The notes: generated by a model from the letters alone, not told the origin. A DNA stretch of 64,000 bases from an uncultured Rhizobiaceae group bacterium (GCA_937930845.1 CALHBJ010000009.1:80662-144661), one strand, 5' to 3'; shown: positions 9,376 to 20,058, counted from the stretch's first letter. Made by a program: numbers and translations.

Positions 9376-10979
9376 CGCGCCAGAGCTTCCTTGATCATGG
9401 TGACGGTTGCGTCGCGGCCATAAAGTGCGGCGAAGGAACCGAACCGTGGCCCCTGATCTGCACCCAGCAATACCTGATATAGCGCCTGGAACCATTCGCG
9501 CAGATTTTCAAAACCATGATCCTTGCCCACACTGAACGTCTCGGTCTGCAGGGCTTCGCCGTCAGACCCTTCCGGCATGGCGGCCAGCCGCGCGGCCAGA
9601 TCTTCCATGGCGGCGCGTTCCTGATCGGTGGGCGCGCGAAACGTCTTGTTGGGTTTCACGAAATCCTCAAAATAATGAATGGCATAACCCACCAATTCGT
9701 CGAGCTTTGGATTATTTTGGGGAGTGGCTGTGGAATCGTACTGGCTGATAAAGCCCCACAAGGTTGCCTTGTCAGAAGAATTGGAAGCGCTGACGAGATT
9801 CAACAACATCGCAAATGAAATTGGCATGTCGAGCTTTGGTGGTGATCCGGCGTGAATATGCCAAACCGGATTGGCCAACCGGGCTTTCTCGTCCTGGCCT
9901 TCATAGGCAGCAAGGTGTTGGAAATATTCGTCCACATTGCGCGGAATGACATCAAAGAAGAGCCGCTTTGCGGTCTTTGGTTTGGCATACATGAACAGCG
10001 AGAGGCTTTCCGGCGAAGCGTAGGAAAGCCACTGCTCCATAGAAATGCCGTTGCCTTTCGACTTGGAGATTTTTTCGCCTTTGTCGTCGAGAAACAGTTC
10101 GTAGATAAAATGTTCCGGTGCGCGCGCGCCCAAAATGCGGCACATCTTGTCATACAGGTTTGAATTGTTCTGGTGGTCTTTGCCATACATTTCAAAGTCC
10201 ACGCCAAGTGCGGCCCAACGCATGGAGAAATCCGGCTTCCACTGCAGTTTTACATTGCCATCTTTGATGGAAATTGTTGTTTCCGCCCCGTCTTCATCGT
10301 CAAATGTGATGGTGCCCTCATCGGCATTCACTGCTTTCATGGGGACATAGAGCACGCGACCGGTTTTGGGCGAAATCGGCAGGAAGATGCTGTAGGTGGC
10401 GCGGCGGTCCTCTCCAAGAGTGGGCAACATCGCAGCCATCAGTTCGTCGTATTTTTGCGCACACAGCATCAGCAGGTCGTTGAATTTGCCCTGGCGATAA
10501 TAATCGGTGGAACTGGCGAATTCATAGGTAAATCCAAACTGATCCAGAAACGCCATGAGCCGCGCATTATTATGCTGGCCGAAACTGTCATGCTCATTGG
10601 AAAAAGGGTCGGGGACATCGGTCAACGGCTTGCCAAGATGTTGCGTCAACATATCCTGATTGGGCACATTATCTGGAATTTTACGCATCCCGTCCATGTC
10701 GTCGGAAAAGCACACAAGCTTCACCGCGACCTTGTCTTGGGTAAGCACACGGAATGCATTGATGACCATTGTGGTGCGCGCCACTTCGCCAAATGTGCCG
10801 ATATGCGGCAGGCCGGAAGGGCCATAGCCGGTCTCGAACACCACTTCGCTGGGATAGCCATCGCGGGCATATCGCTTGACGATCTTGCGGGCTTCCTCAA
10901 ATGGCCATGCCTTGCTGGCCTGCGCGGCTTCTACAATCTGAGGCGATGTGTCGAGCGGCGGGAATGCGGAATTGGTCAT
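9372..10979 (-). CDS. lysK: Lysine--tRNA ligase, class I
   Basis: A 535-residue class I lysyl-tRNA synthetase, the archaeal-type enzyme used by many alphaproteobacteria in place of class II LysS. It carries the HIGH-type motif [15 protein letters not shown] near the N-terminus and the KMSKS-type motif [13 protein letters not shown] near residue 300, with a helical C-terminal anticodon-binding cage. ATG 10979 ([10 protein letters not shown]) is chosen over the GTG 48 bases upstream because homologues begin near this point. It charges tRNA-Lys in the cytoplasm. Confidence 0.96.
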   Translation of the reverse strand: MTNSAFPPLDTSPQIVEAAQASKAWPFEEARKIVKRYARDGYPSEVVFETGYGPSGLPHIGTFGEVARTTMVINAFRVLTQDKVAVKLVCFSDDMDGMRKIPDNVPNQDMLTQHLGKPLTDVPDPFSNEHDSFGQHNNARLMAFLDQFGFTYEFASSTDYYRQGKFNDLLMLCAQKYDELMAAMLPTLGEDRRATYSIFLPISPKTGRVLYVPMKAVNADEGTITFDDEDGAETTISIKDGNVKLQWKPDFSMRWAALGVDFEMYGKDHQNNSNLYDKMCRILGARAPEHFIYELFLDDKGEKISKSKGNGISMEQWLSYASPESLSLFMYAKPKTAKRLFFDVIPRNVDEYFQHLAAYEGQDEKARLANPVWHIHAGSPPKLDMPISFAMLLNLVSASNSSDKATLWGFISQYDSTATPQNNPKLDELVGYAIHYFEDFVKPNKTFRAPTDQERAAMEDLAARLAAMPEGSDGEALQTETFSVGKDHGFENLREWFQALYQVLLGADQGPRFGSFAALYGRDATVTMIKEALAR

Positions 10980-11171
10980 GGTTCGGCCTGATTGGGAGGA
11001 AGTGTTGGCCCGTTGCTGCACAAACACGGATGGCTTTAACAGGCGCGGCGGAACCTAAGGTCGTCCCTTGCCATCGTCAACCGCTGGCATGATTGCGCAC
11101 TTACTATTGATGATGGTGGTGCAAGTGAGCCGTTGAATCAAATCGGCACACACCATAGTCTGCACGTTCAA

Positions 11172-11606
11172 ATGGTCCCCAAGCAGAAAGTCAAAAAATT
11201 GGGTACAATCTCGGTACAGGATACACTCGTCTACATTATGGTTTCGGTTTCGGCGGTCGATCGCATGATGGATGAAAAGGAAATGTTGCGTATTGGCAAT
11301 ATCGTCAAGACGCTTCCCATATTTGACAATTACAACAGCGATCAATTGGTCAATGCTGCCAAATCCTGCCGCGATATCCTGCAGGCCGATGAAGGCCTTG
11401 ATGCGGTGTTGGGACTGGCTGCGGACCTGCCCAAGAGTTTACACGAAACCGCCTATGCGCTGGCTGCCGAAATTGCTGCCGCCGATTTGAGTGTCACCGC
11501 TGAAGAAGTGCGTTTGCTGCAAATGTTGCGCAACCATTTGGGTGTTCCAAAACTCACCTGTGCCGCCTTGGAAGTGGCGGCACGTGCCCGCCACCAAACG
11601 GCATGA
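11172..11606 (+). CDS. TerB-like (tellurite-resistance TerB family) protein
   Basis: About 144 residues, all helical, with the TerB-like pattern: SAVDRMMDEKEMLRIGNIV (acidic first helix pair) and AAEIAAADLSVTAEEVRLLQML (second repeat). TerB-domain proteins bind metal and associate with membrane or stress complexes. Stand-alone copies in alphaproteobacteria are uncharacterised, and the tellurite name does not imply tellurite resistance here. ATG 11172 (MVPKQK) is preferred over the upstream in-frame codon at 11133. It lies 25 bases before the sterol-desaturase-like gene. Confidence 0.75.
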   Translation: MVPKQKVKKLGTISVQDTLVYIMVSVSAVDRMMDEKEMLRIGNIVKTLPIFDNYNSDQLVNAAKSCRDILQADEGLDAVLGLAADLPKSLHETAYALAAEIAAADLSVTAEEVRLLQMLRNHLGVPKLTCAALEVAARARHQTA

Positions 11607-11631
11607 ATATTATGAAAGAGAAGGCCCGCAA

Positions 11632-12447
11632 ATGGACCTGATCAAAACAATTGGGGAACACGAAGGAGCCGTTCGTTTGAGCGTCTTTGTGGGGTTGTTT
11701 ACCCTGCTGGCGTTCTCAGAATGGGCTAAGCCCCGCCGCAAATTGCAGATGCCCAAGGGCCAGCGCTGGTTTACCAATATCGCCATCATCGTGCTTGATA
11801 GTGTGGTTGTGCGGTTGATCTTCCCCGCTGCCGCGGTGGGCGTGGCGCTGTGGGCGAGCGCGAATGGCCTGGGTCTTTTCAATTCACTGCTGCGCGAAAC
11901 ACCGGTGTGGCTGGCCATTCTTGCCAGTTTTCTGGTGCTCGATTTTGCCGTTTGGCTGTCCCATGTCTTGTCCCACAAAGTGCCCCTGTTCTGGCGCTTT
12001 CACCGCATGCACCATTCCGACCGGGACATAGATGTGACAACCGCGATCAGGTTTCACCCCATTGAAATCGTGGTGTCGATGATCTGGAAAGCCGGGTGGG
12101 TTGTTTTGCTTGGTGCCCCTGGAATTGCGGTCATCATATTTGAAATTGTGTTGAACGGCTCCGCCATGTTCAATCATTCCAACCTCAAACTCCCCCTGTG
12201 GCTGGACCGCGTGGTGAGGCTGGTTGTCGTCACGCCCGATATGCACCGGGTGCATCATTCGGCGATTGGTGACGAAACGGATTCCAATTACGGATTTAAC
12301 CTGCCCTGGTGGGACCGCATGTTCGGCACCTATATCGACCAGCCCATCAAGGGCCATGAAGGCATGACAATCGGGCTGAACGAATGGCAAGACGAACGGC
12401 CCAATCAATTGGGCTGGGCGCTGAAACTGCCCTTCATTTCGCGTTGA
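11632..12447 (+). CDS. Sterol desaturase / fatty acid hydroxylase superfamily protein
   Basis: A 271-residue integral membrane di-iron enzyme with several hydrophobic segments and the three histidine clusters of the superfamily: HVLSH, HRMHH and HRVHH. The final motif DETDSNYGFNLPWWDRMFGTY is typical of bacterial members. These enzymes hydroxylate or desaturate lipids with O2. The lipid substrate is unknown. ATG 11632 follows GAGAAGG about six bases upstream; the longer frame overlaps the TerB-like gene and is rejected. Confidence 0.9.
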   Translation: MDLIKTIGEHEGAVRLSVFVGLFTLLAFSEWAKPRRKLQMPKGQRWFTNIAIIVLDSVVVRLIFPAAAVGVALWASANGLGLFNSLLRETPVWLAILASFLVLDFAVWLSHVLSHKVPLFWRFHRMHHSDRDIDVTTAIRFHPIEIVVSMIWKAGWVVLLGAPGIAVIIFEIVLNGSAMFNHSNLKLPLWLDRVVRLVVVTPDMHRVHHSAIGDETDSNYGFNLPWWDRMFGTYIDQPIKGHEGMTIGLNEWQDERPNQLGWALKLPFISR

Positions 12448-12470
12448 TTGAACAAGGTTGATTGAACAGA

Positions 12471-12620
12471 TTAGAGCGTTTTTCACTCAAGTGGAAACTC
12501 TGGGAGGCATATGCAGACCCGGCGTATTGCGCCGCGCCTGCGCAGCGACAGGCGAAGCCTGACAGCGTGAGCACCAATCTAAATCCAGAGTGATTCAAGC
12601 TAAGCTTGAAGCGCTCTAGA
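12471..12620. repeat. About 150-bp palindromic intergenic element between convergent genes
   Basis: The ends are inverted: TAGAGCG (12472-12478) pairs with CGCTCTA (12612-12618), and ACTCTGG (12497-12503) with CCAGAGT (12585-12591). An internal dyad TTCAAGCT-A-AGCTTGAA (12594-12610) and CGCCTG...CAGGCG add structure. Such 'AGAGCG...CGCTCT' elements are scattered in Rhizobiales genomes. The right end runs into the convergent gene and supplies its TAG stop. It may also act as a bidirectional terminator. Confidence 0.6.
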
Positions 12621-13476
12621 ACAGACTGACCGGGAAATAGCGCAAATATAATTCGGCAAACTTGCCCTTGTCGTTGATTGAACGCAGGGCATAGTCAATC
12701 GACTGACGCAATTCCACCTGGTTGCGCGGCAGGGCGACTGAAAGGGCGCGGCCAAAAAAACCATTGTCGAGAAATGCAGGACCGGTGAACACGCAACATG
12801 CTTTAGCGCCTTGTCTGCGCATCCAAAAAGCCATGGACAGGCTGTCTGAAAACACCGCCTCAACCTTTTTTTGTTGCAACGCTTCTATGGCAGCCGCCTC
12901 GGTGTCGAACTGGCGCAAGATCAGATCGTCAAAATATTGACGCGCATAGGCAAGATGGGCCGTGCCTGCCACCACAGCCACCGTCTTGCCCTTGAGGCTT
13001 TCGACCATGGGTGCGCTGTAATTGGTGCCAATTGGCGCAAGAAACCGGGCAGGTATCCGAAAATACGGCCTCGAGAAGGTCAGGCGCGCGCGGGTTTGCG
13101 CACTGACCACATGCCCGGCCATTGCTGCCTCTCCGCCACCACTGCGCAAGGCCTGTTCGATTTCCGCAAATGGGACGGCTTGAATCTGACACACGGACAG
13201 CAGATTCAACTCTTCACAAATGGCGCGGGCGAGGTCCACGTGGAAACCCGACAGGCGCTTATCATCATCCACATAAGAAAAGGGCGGGAAATCCGTGACT
13301 GTGAGAAAGCGCAGGCGCGGCAGTGTTGGGAGCGTTGGCTTTGGCAGCCGCTCCTGGGGATCCCAGAAATTGGGTATGGTGGGTTCAGGCGCGGATTGCG
13401 CCACTGCCCCGCTGGCAATAATACCGTACAGGAACAGGGCACAAAGCCATACAGAAACAGGGCGCAGATGGATCAT
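12616..13476 (-). CDS. Periplasmic amino-acid-type solute-binding protein (SBP_bac_3)
   Basis: About 286 residues. An N-terminal signal peptide (hydrophobic [18 protein letters not shown] after MIHLRPVS) is followed by a family-3 solute-binding fold: [46 protein letters not shown] and [12 protein letters not shown]. It would bind a polar amino-acid-like ligand in the periplasm. No permease or ATPase lies beside it, so it is an orphan receptor or works with a transporter elsewhere. ATG 13476 is selected because it immediately precedes the signal peptide. Its stop lies inside the palindromic element. Confidence 0.85.
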   Translation of the reverse strand: MIHLRPVSVWLCALFLYGIIASGAVAQSAPEPTIPNFWDPQERLPKPTLPTLPRLRFLTVTDFPPFSYVDDDKRLSGFHVDLARAICEELNLLSVCQIQAVPFAEIEQALRSGGGEAAMAGHVVSAQTRARLTFSRPYFRIPARFLAPIGTNYSAPMVESLKGKTVAVVAGTAHLAYARQYFDDLILRQFDTEAAAIEALQQKKVEAVFSDSLSMAFWMRRQGAKACCVFTGPAFLDNGFFGRALSVALPRNQVELRQSIDYALRSINDKGKFAELYLRYFPVSLF

Positions 13477-13725
13477 GGAACAGATAAATTTGCCGGATCG
13501 GATTCGAAGCACCATAAACCGAAGGTGATTGTCCGCAAAGCCTTGCGCTTTACCCCGATTGGGTCTATGTCACCCCCGCTTACGGAACCTTCAGGCAGGG
13601 CATGCCTTGTCGGTTCGAAATGCAATTGGTCACGCTTTTACAGGTTTTGCGCGGCCAGGTTTTTCAAAACGAACGAAAACGCCCCACCGCATGCGCGGAA
13701 ACTGGCGTTGTTTAAGGAGTGCAAA

Positions 13726-13929
13726 ATGCCCAAAATGAAAACCAAAGCGAGCGTTAAGAAACGCTTCAAGGTGACTGGCACCGGTAAGGTGAAAGTTGCA
13801 GCAGCCGGCAAACAGCATGGCATGATCAAGCGGTCCAACAAATTTCTGCGCAATGCACGTGGCACCATGGTTCTTTCCGAGCCAGATGCACGTGTCGTGA
13901 AGAAATTTATGCCCTACGCAGGCAAGTAA
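13726..13929 (+). CDS. rpmI: Large ribosomal subunit protein bL35
   Basis: A 67-residue, highly basic protein with the L35 start [20 protein letters not shown] and end KFMPYAGK. It is a structural protein of the 50S subunit. TAAGGAG (13713-13719) sits at ideal spacing before ATG 13726; the longer open frame upstream is non-coding. It is followed by rplT, the conserved bacterial order. infC, often found just upstream in other bacteria, is absent. Confidence 0.98.
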   Translation: MPKMKTKASVKKRFKVTGTGKVKVAAAGKQHGMIKRSNKFLRNARGTMVLSEPDARVVKKFMPYAGK

Positions 13930-13958
13930 CCGCAGTTCCCAGATAAGGATTAGACATC

Positions 13959-14363
13959 ATGGCTCGTGTCAAACGCGGTGTAACCGCTCATGCCAAACAT
14001 AAAAAAGTTCTCAAAAAAGCCAAAGGCTATTATGGTGCCCGTTCGCGGCTCATCAAAACCGCCAAACAGGCTGTCGAAAAAGCACAACAATATTCCTATC
14101 GCGACCGTAAAGCACGCAAGCGCACGTTCCGCACCTTGTGGACACAACGTATCAACGCTGCGGCGCGCGAGCACGGTCTGACATATTCCCGTCTTGTTGA
14201 CGGCATGACCAAAGCGGGTATCGAAATCGACCGCAAGAACCTGTCCGACATGGCAATCAACCAGCCTGAAGCATTTGCTGCGGTTGTGGCTGAGTCGAAG
14301 AAGGCTCTGGAATATCTCAAAGAAACCACACCAAACGCTTTTGAAAGCGCTGTCAAAAGCTGA
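13959..14363 (+). CDS. rplT: Large ribosomal subunit protein bL20
   Basis: A 134-residue basic protein beginning [21 protein letters not shown], diagnostic of L20, with an N-terminal rRNA-binding extension and a globular C-terminal domain ([21 protein letters not shown]). It assembles early into the 50S subunit. It lies 29 bases after rpmI, preceded by an AAGGA, and a hairpin with a T-rich tail follows before pheS. Confidence 0.98.
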   Translation: MARVKRGVTAHAKHKKVLKKAKGYYGARSRLIKTAKQAVEKAQQYSYRDRKARKRTFRTLWTQRINAAAREHGLTYSRLVDGMTKAGIEIDRKNLSDMAINQPEAFAAVVAESKKALEYLKETTPNAFESAVKS

Positions 14364-14394
14364 CCGCGCTTCCAATTTAACGTATAGATTTGGG

Positions 14395-14430
14395 ACCCGT
14401 GGCAGCTTAAAGCTGACACGGGTTTCTTTT
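14395..14430 (+). terminator. Intrinsic terminator between rplT and pheS (possible attenuator)
   Basis: The stem ACCCGTG/CACGGGT encloses a second stem CAGCT/AGCTG with a TAA loop and is followed by TTTCTTTT. It ends 16 bases before the pheS start, so transcripts reading in from rpmI-rplT would stop here. Because it is so close to pheS it may serve as a regulated attenuator; no leader peptide is evident. Confidence 0.8.
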
Positions 14431-14446
14431 GTTTAAAGGCAAATTG

Positions 14447-15529
14447 ATGAGCGATATTGAGCAACTTGAAGCCGACATCCTGGCACAGATCGAAGGTGCC
14501 GGAGATGAAACCGCACTTGAGAATGTGCGCGTGGGTGCGATTGGCAAAAAAGGCGCATTGTCTGAACAGATGAAGACGCTTGGCAAAATGTCAGCCGAAG
14601 AACGCCAGGTCATGGGGCCGCTTCTCAACGGCTTGAAAGCCAAGGTTACCGAGGCCATCAAGCAACGCCAGGATGTGCTCAAGCGGGCCTCTATTGAAAC
14701 GCGGCTGGCATCGGAAAAAGTCGATGTGACCTTGCCCGTGCGGGCAAATCCGCTGGAGACCGGCCGCATTCATCCCATCAGTCAGGTGATGGACGAGATT
14801 ACGGCCATTTTTGCCGATATGGGTTTCACAGTTGCGGAAGGCCCTGACATTGAAACCGATTATTATAACTTCACCGCGCTGAATTTTCCCGAAGGCCATC
14901 CGGCCCGGGAGATGCACGATACGTTTTTCTTCAACCCCGATGAGAATGGTGAGCGCCGCGTGCTGCGCACCCATACATCGCCGGTGCAGATTCGCACCAT
15001 GGAAACGCAAAAGCCGCCCATTCGCATTGTTATTCCCGGCAAGACCTATCGCCAGGATTCCGATGCCACCCATTCCGCCATGTTCCACCAGCTTGAAGGA
15101 TTGGTTGTCGACGAGAAAGCCAATATCGCGAACCTGAAATGGACGTTGATGGAGTTTTGCAAGGCCTTTTTCGAAGTCGACAATATCGACATGCGTTTCC
15201 GCCCGTCCTTTTTCCCGTTCACCGAGCCGAGCCTTGAGGTCGACCTTCAGTGCGACCGGTCCGGCAGTGAGGTAAAGCTGGGCGAAGGCAATGACTGGAT
15301 GGAAATCCTTGGCTCAGGCATGGTGCATCCCAATGTGTTGCGGGCCGGTGGCCTGGACCCTGATGTCTACCAGGGATTTGCCTGGGGCATTGGAATCGAT
15401 CGGATTGCCATGCTCAAATATGGCATGCCGGACCTGCGCCCGTTTTTCGAAGCCGATCAGCGCTGGATCAATCACTACGGGTTCCGCCCGCTGGATATGC
15501 CAACCCTGTTTGGAGGCCTAAGCACATGA
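14447..15529 (+). CDS. pheS: Phenylalanine--tRNA ligase alpha subunit
   Basis: A 360-residue class II synthetase subunit with an N-terminal coiled-coil arm (about residues 1-90) and the catalytic core. The core contains motif 1 region [24 protein letters not shown], motif 2 [14 protein letters not shown] residues and motif 3 [15 protein letters not shown] [12 protein letters not shown]. It pairs with PheT in an alpha2beta2 enzyme. ATG 14447 is preferred to TTG 14429, which lies inside the terminator T-tract. Its stop overlaps the next gene by ATGA. Confidence 0.97.
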   Translation: MSDIEQLEADILAQIEGAGDETALENVRVGAIGKKGALSEQMKTLGKMSAEERQVMGPLLNGLKAKVTEAIKQRQDVLKRASIETRLASEKVDVTLPVRANPLETGRIHPISQVMDEITAIFADMGFTVAEGPDIETDYYNFTALNFPEGHPAREMHDTFFFNPDENGERRVLRTHTSPVQIRTMETQKPPIRIVIPGKTYRQDSDATHSAMFHQLEGLVVDEKANIANLKWTLMEFCKAFFEVDNIDMRFRPSFFPFTEPSLEVDLQCDRSGSEVKLGEGNDWMEILGSGMVHPNVLRAGGLDPDVYQGFAWGIGIDRIAMLKYGMPDLRPFFEADQRWINHYGFRPLDMPTLFGGLST

Positions 15530-16083
15530 CCCGATTTTCAGATGCCGCCCTGCTGACGGGTGATTTTTCCCATATGGCCAAAGAATTTCGCGCAGGCACA
15601 CGAACCGCGCCAGGCAACAAGGATTGGCAAAAGACGGCTTGCGAAACCTCTGCCGAGGCAGCAGCCCAGGAAGTCGCTAAGCATATATTCGCGCTGCAAA
15701 AGGGTGTCGACGAAAAAACCCAGAAGCTGGAAGTCATGGCGTTCACCGCGGCCGGGCCAATGAAAGTGCTGAACCTGGTGCCAGGTGAAACCGACATTTT
15801 GCGCCTGGACGGTGTGACCCATGAGGGCAATCCCGTTGCGCAAGTGTTGCATGCATCGCAACTTGCCCTGACCTTCTCGATTGCACCGCTGCAGGACAAA
15901 GATGAGAATGATGACGGGCTGGATATCGGCTTTGTGATTTTTGAGGAGCTGAAGGAACGTAAGAAAAAGCGGACCAAAAAATCCCGTAAACTCAGCCTCA
16001 GCACCTCGCGCAAGATCAAGCCCAGTCCCAAGAAAACGAATGCAGGCAAGACTGCGCCCCAGAAGAAAGTACCGGCGAAATGA
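15526..16083 (+). CDS. Unrecognised protein translationally coupled between pheS and pheT
   Basis: A 185-residue soluble protein. Residues about 1-140 are a compact alpha/beta region ([17 protein letters not shown] at the start; [20 protein letters not shown] in the middle). Residues about 140-185 form a very basic Lys-rich tail ([17 protein letters not shown]) likely to be disordered and to contact RNA or DNA. ATGA overlaps on both sides couple its translation to pheS and pheT, so it is surely made with the synthetase. I do not recognise the family. A tRNA- or synthetase-related role is only inference. Confidence 0.75.
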   Translation: MTRFSDAALLTGDFSHMAKEFRAGTRTAPGNKDWQKTACETSAEAAAQEVAKHIFALQKGVDEKTQKLEVMAFTAAGPMKVLNLVPGETDILRLDGVTHEGNPVAQVLHASQLALTFSIAPLQDKDENDDGLDIGFVIFEELKERKKKRTKKSRKLSLSTSRKIKPSPKKTNAGKTAPQKKVPAK

Positions 16084-18494
16084 AGTTCACCCTCTCTTGG
16101 CTCAAGGACCACCTGGAAACAGAAGCTTCGCTCGACGAGATCGTTGAAACACTGACGATGATCGGCCTTGAAGTGGAGGCCGTGGACGACCGTGCGGCGT
16201 TTCATCCCTTCACCATTGCCAAAGTGCTGTCTGCCAACAAGCATCCCGATGCCGACAAGCTGAAGGTTCTTCTGGTTGATACGGGCGACGGTACGCCGGT
16301 GCAGGTTGTCTGTGGTGCCCCCAATGCACGCGCCGGCATGGTTGGCGCATTCGCCGGACCTGGCACCTATGTGCCCGGCATTGATGTCACACTTTCCGTT
16401 GGCAATATTCGCGGCGTTGATTCATTTGGCATGATGTGTTCGGAGCGGGAACTGGAGCTGTCTGAAGACCATGACGGCATTATCGACCTGCCTGATGATG
16501 CCCCCATTGGCACCCGATTTGCCGATTATGCCGGGCTGAATGATCCGGTCATCGAGATTGGTATCACGCCAAACCGCCCGGATGCTCTGGGCGTTTCCGG
16601 CATCGCCAAAGACCTTGCGGCCGCCGGTCTGGGCAAAATCAAAACGCCTGCCGTGCCCGTTATCGAAGGTGAAGGCCCCTGCCCCGTATCAGTTGATCTG
16701 AGCGCGGATGGGGCAGCGGATTTCTGCCCCGCCTTTGGGTTGCGCCTTGTGCGCAATGTAAAAAACGGCCCCTCGCCCAAATGGATGCAACAACGGCTTA
16801 AGGCCATCGGTTTGCGCCCAATTTCTGCGCTGGTTGATGTTACCAATTATGTGACGTTCGACCGTGGGCGCCCTTTGCACGTTTTTGATGCTGATAAGGT
16901 CAAAGGCAATCTTGCGGTGCGCCGGGCCTCTGGCGATGAGACATTCCTCGCGCTCGATGGCAAGGAATACACACCATCGACCAATCACTTTGTGATCGCC
17001 GATGATAATGGCCCTGAATCCCTGGCCGGTATCATGGGTGGTGAGGAATCCGGCTGTTCAGATGAGACGGTCAATGTATTGGTAGAATCTGCGCTTTGGG
17101 ATCCGCTGACCGTGGCCCGCACAGGCCGCGACCTGGGCATCATCACCGACGCGCGTTACCGTTTTGAGCGGGGCGTTGACCCAACATTCTGCATGCCTGG
17201 CCTGGACTTTGGCACTCAGCTTATCCTCGACATGTGCGGCGGTGAGCCCACCCAGGGCATTTGCGAGGGTGCTATACCAACACCGGATTTGGTCATCGAA
17301 TTCCCGGTCTCTGAAACCCTGCGCCTCACAGGGGTGGATGTGAACGCCTCGGATTCAACCGACATATTGCAACGCCTTGGCTTTGGCGTGGAAAGTGCCG
17401 GTGATGGATTGCGCGTATCTGTGCCTGGCGACAGGCCGGATATGCATGGCAAGGCCGATATTGTTGAAGAGATCATGCGGATTCGCGGGATCAACAATAT
17501 TGAGCCTCAGCCGCTTCCCACTCTTTCAGCGATTGGGGCGCGCATATTGACCACCGGCCAGTCCCGCACCCGCAACACGCGGCGCGCGCTGGCAGCCCGA
17601 GGAATGAGTGAAGCTGTATGTTATTCCTTCATTGCTAAAAACCATGCGGTGGCATTTGGTGGCGGGCAGGATGAATTGGCCCTGTCCAATCCAATCGCCG
17701 CCGACATGTCTGATATGCGGCCCAGCCTGCTGCCAAGCCTGTTGGCGGCGGCTCAAAGAAATGTCGCCCGCGGCACAGGCGACCTTGCCTTGTTTGAGGT
17801 CAGTCACGTGTATCACGGGGTTGAACCATCTGATCAAAGCCGCACCGCCGCCGGGTTGCGGCGTGGGACGGCGCAACTTGAATCAACCGGTCGTCACTGG
17901 TCGGGCAAAGCTCGCGACGTGGGCGTGTTTGATGCAAAGGAAGATGCATTTGCCGTGTTGGCAGCCTGCGGCATGGACCCGTCAAAGGTACAGATTGAAG
18001 CTGGTGGACCTGATTGGTTCCATCCCGGCAGAAGTGGCACGCTCAAACTTGGCCCCAAAGTGGTGTTGGGTTCGTTTGGTGAATTCCATCCCATGACGCT
18101 GGAACTGATGGATGTGTCTGGCCCACTTTGCGGGTTTGAAATCAATCTTGACGCCTTGCCTGAACCGCGCCGCAAGGCAACCCGTTCCAAAGGTGCGTTG
18201 CACATGTCACCATTACAGCCGGTACGCCGGGATCTTGCATTTGTGCTGGACAGTGACGCAGACGCGGCAACCTTGTTGCGGGCAGCCCATGGTGCAGACA
18301 AAAAACTGATTACGGATGTGCGTGTCTTTGACCTGTTCGAAGGTGCCTCACTTGGCGAGAACAAGAAGTCCCTGGCTGTCGAAGTGACCCTGCAGCCGAC
18401 CGACAAGTCACTGACCGATGAGGAAATTGACGCGATCGTTCAAAAGGTCATTGCCAATGTGGCCAAGTCAACCGGCGGTACGCTGCGCGGATAG
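16080..18494 (+). CDS. pheT: Phenylalanine--tRNA ligase beta subunit
   Basis: An 804-residue beta subunit with the full bacterial domain set. There is an N-terminal B1 domain and an EMAP-type tRNA-binding domain (about residues 40-150, [15 protein letters not shown]). The B3/B4 editing region includes [19 protein letters not shown] and [10 protein letters not shown], and a B5 DNA-binding-like domain follows. The C-terminal anticodon-binding domain carries [16 protein letters not shown] and the ferredoxin-like fold. It edits mis-acylated Tyr-tRNA-Phe and positions tRNA. ATG overlaps the preceding stop. Confidence 0.97.
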   Translation: MKFTLSWLKDHLETEASLDEIVETLTMIGLEVEAVDDRAAFHPFTIAKVLSANKHPDADKLKVLLVDTGDGTPVQVVCGAPNARAGMVGAFAGPGTYVPGIDVTLSVGNIRGVDSFGMMCSERELELSEDHDGIIDLPDDAPIGTRFADYAGLNDPVIEIGITPNRPDALGVSGIAKDLAAAGLGKIKTPAVPVIEGEGPCPVSVDLSADGAADFCPAFGLRLVRNVKNGPSPKWMQQRLKAIGLRPISALVDVTNYVTFDRGRPLHVFDADKVKGNLAVRRASGDETFLALDGKEYTPSTNHFVIADDNGPESLAGIMGGEESGCSDETVNVLVESALWDPLTVARTGRDLGIITDARYRFERGVDPTFCMPGLDFGTQLILDMCGGEPTQGICEGAIPTPDLVIEFPVSETLRLTGVDVNASDSTDILQRLGFGVESAGDGLRVSVPGDRPDMHGKADIVEEIMRIRGINNIEPQPLPTLSAIGARILTTGQSRTRNTRRALAARGMSEAVCYSFIAKNHAVAFGGGQDELALSNPIAADMSDMRPSLLPSLLAAAQRNVARGTGDLALFEVSHVYHGVEPSDQSRTAAGLRRGTAQLESTGRHWSGKARDVGVFDAKEDAFAVLAACGMDPSKVQIEAGGPDWFHPGRSGTLKLGPKVVLGSFGEFHPMTLELMDVSGPLCGFEINLDALPEPRRKATRSKGALHMSPLQPVRRDLAFVLDSDADAATLLRAAHGADKKLITDVRVFDLFEGASLGENKKSLAVEVTLQPTDKSLTDEEIDAIVQKVIANVAKSTGGTLRG

Positions 18495-18541
18495 GTGGGT
18501 TTCGCGAGACTGTATCAACAGGATTGGGTTCAGTGTCGCGC

Positions 18542-19699
18542 TCACCAGACTTCTTCGTACAAGGCGATGATTTCGTCTGCCGTTGGAATGCGCGGGTTGT
18601 TTTGTGGGGAACCGGAAGCCAGTGCCTGTTCCGCCATTGTTGGCAATTTGGCAAACCATTCGTTTTCGCTATGGCCCTGCTGGCTGGGTGATGGGACTTT
18701 CAAATCAGCGTTGAGCTGTTGCAGCCCGGCAACGAGCCGGGCACAGGCCGCCGCATCGGAATCGCCGGGCGTTGCCCAGTTCATCGCCCGCGCACAGGTG
18801 GCATAGCGCTGCCGGGCTGCCTCTACCGAAAATGCCGTTACAGCGGGCAACAAGCAGGCATTCGATAATCCGTGGGCCACATGGAAATGCGCGCCAATCG
18901 GGCGGCTCATGCCATGCACCAATGCAACAGATGCATTGGAGAAAGCCATGCCCGCCTGCGAAGCCGCCAACATGAGGGCTTCACGTGCCTCCGCATTGTC
19001 CGGTTCCGCACAGGCCGTGCGCACATGATCGGCGATGAGTGGCATGGCCGACAAGGCAAATGAGTCCGTATAAGCGAACGCCTTGCGGCTAACGAATGCT
19101 TCAATGGCATGGGTAAGACTGTCCACGGCGGTATCAGCAGTGATGCGCCATGGTTTGGTAGTGGTGAAGGTCCAGTCGATGAGTGCCGCTGTTGCCACAC
19201 AGGCAAGCCCGGAAAGATTATACTTTTCCACCCGCTCGGTATCGGTGATGACACACCAGCGGGTCAGTTCTGACCCCGTGCCGCCAGTGGTCGGGATCAA
19301 AATTGTTGGCAGTCCGCATTTATCAATTTGCGCAGGCGCTTTAAAATCGCGCACATGACCGCCATTGACGGCCATGAATGAAATGGCTTTGGCGGTGTCC
19401 ATAACACTGCCACCACCCAGCCCAATAATGCAATCATGTTCCCCGGCATTCAGGGCAGCAATGCCTTCGTCCACACAGGTATCGGTTGGGTCTTCCACCG
19501 CACCATCAAAAATGCGCCAGCCAAGGCCCGCCGCATCAAGAACATCAGTTACCCTTGCCACATGGCCCAAGGCGATCAGGTTGGGGTCTGTTATAATAAA
19601 GGGACGCGACAGGCCCAATTGCTGCAGAACTTCCGCAGTTTCCGTGGCGCACCCGCCGCCAATGCGAATAATGCGTGGGGACTGTACGCGACCGATCAT
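18542..19699 (-). CDS. Iron-containing alcohol dehydrogenase family protein
   Basis: A 385-residue group III dehydrogenase. The N-terminal Rossmann-like half carries the nucleotide motif IIGLGGGSVMDTAKAISF and PTTGGTGSELTRWCVI. The C-terminal helical half holds the metal ligands (D and H in DSLTHAIEAF, AHGLSNACLLP). It interconverts an alcohol or hydroxyacid and an aldehyde with NAD(P)H. ATG 19699 (MIGRVQSP) is chosen over an upstream alternative. It is transcribed alone, convergent with pheT. The substrate cannot be read from sequence. Confidence 0.9.
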   Translation of the reverse strand: MIGRVQSPRIIRIGGGCATETAEVLQQLGLSRPFIITDPNLIALGHVARVTDVLDAAGLGWRIFDGAVEDPTDTCVDEGIAALNAGEHDCIIGLGGGSVMDTAKAISFMAVNGGHVRDFKAPAQIDKCGLPTILIPTTGGTGSELTRWCVITDTERVEKYNLSGLACVATAALIDWTFTTTKPWRITADTAVDSLTHAIEAFVSRKAFAYTDSFALSAMPLIADHVRTACAEPDNAEAREALMLAASQAGMAFSNASVALVHGMSRPIGAHFHVAHGLSNACLLPAVTAFSVEAARQRYATCARAMNWATPGDSDAAACARLVAGLQQLNADLKVPSPSQQGHSENEWFAKLPTMAEQALASGSPQNNPRIPTADEIIALYEEVW

Positions 19700-20058
19700 G
19701 GGTTTATCTCTTGGTTGGCTGTTCACCACCATCTTACAGATGCAGCCGCGCACTTCCAGTCAGGCCGCCAAAGCGGCGATGTGGCAGCGGGGTCCGGTCC
19801 CTTGCATTGGTTTCGCCAAAGATCAATCCGCCCCAAACTGGCCAGAGAATCACGCTAGCGGCACTTTAACGGTGATTTCACCATCCATGTGCAGCATTGG
19901 TGTAATTGTGAAGTAATGGTATCTTGATGCATAGCGGGTGTTCGCTGCCCTTGTGAATTTGTGAACACGCCGGTGAATTCGCGCCTGGAACATCTCCAAT
20001 AGCGCGGGGCAATTGAGTTCTTGCAAGAACATGAATTGGGGCTGGAAGGAATTTTTGA
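19700..20058. other. Divergent intergenic region with a 14-bp palindrome
   Basis: This 359-bp region separates the divergent alcohol dehydrogenase and mepA genes. No convincing gene is present. A perfect palindrome GTTCTTGCAAGAAC occupies 20017-20030, ending 28 bases before the mepA start. It is not the direct-repeat LexA box of alphaproteobacteria. It could be an operator or an mRNA hairpin. Confidence 0.5.

Noticed and set aside
10173..10991. 272-codon plus-strand frame opposite lysK
   Set aside because: Shadow of the lysyl-tRNA synthetase gene, with no family resemblance.
12871..13725. Long N-terminal extension of the rpmI frame
   Set aside because: L35 is 67 residues and has an ideal ribosome site at its own ATG; the extension overlaps the solute-binding protein gene.
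20017..20030. LexA box upstream of mepA
   Set aside because: Alphaproteobacterial LexA sites are direct repeats of GTTC with seven-base spacing; this is an inverted repeat.
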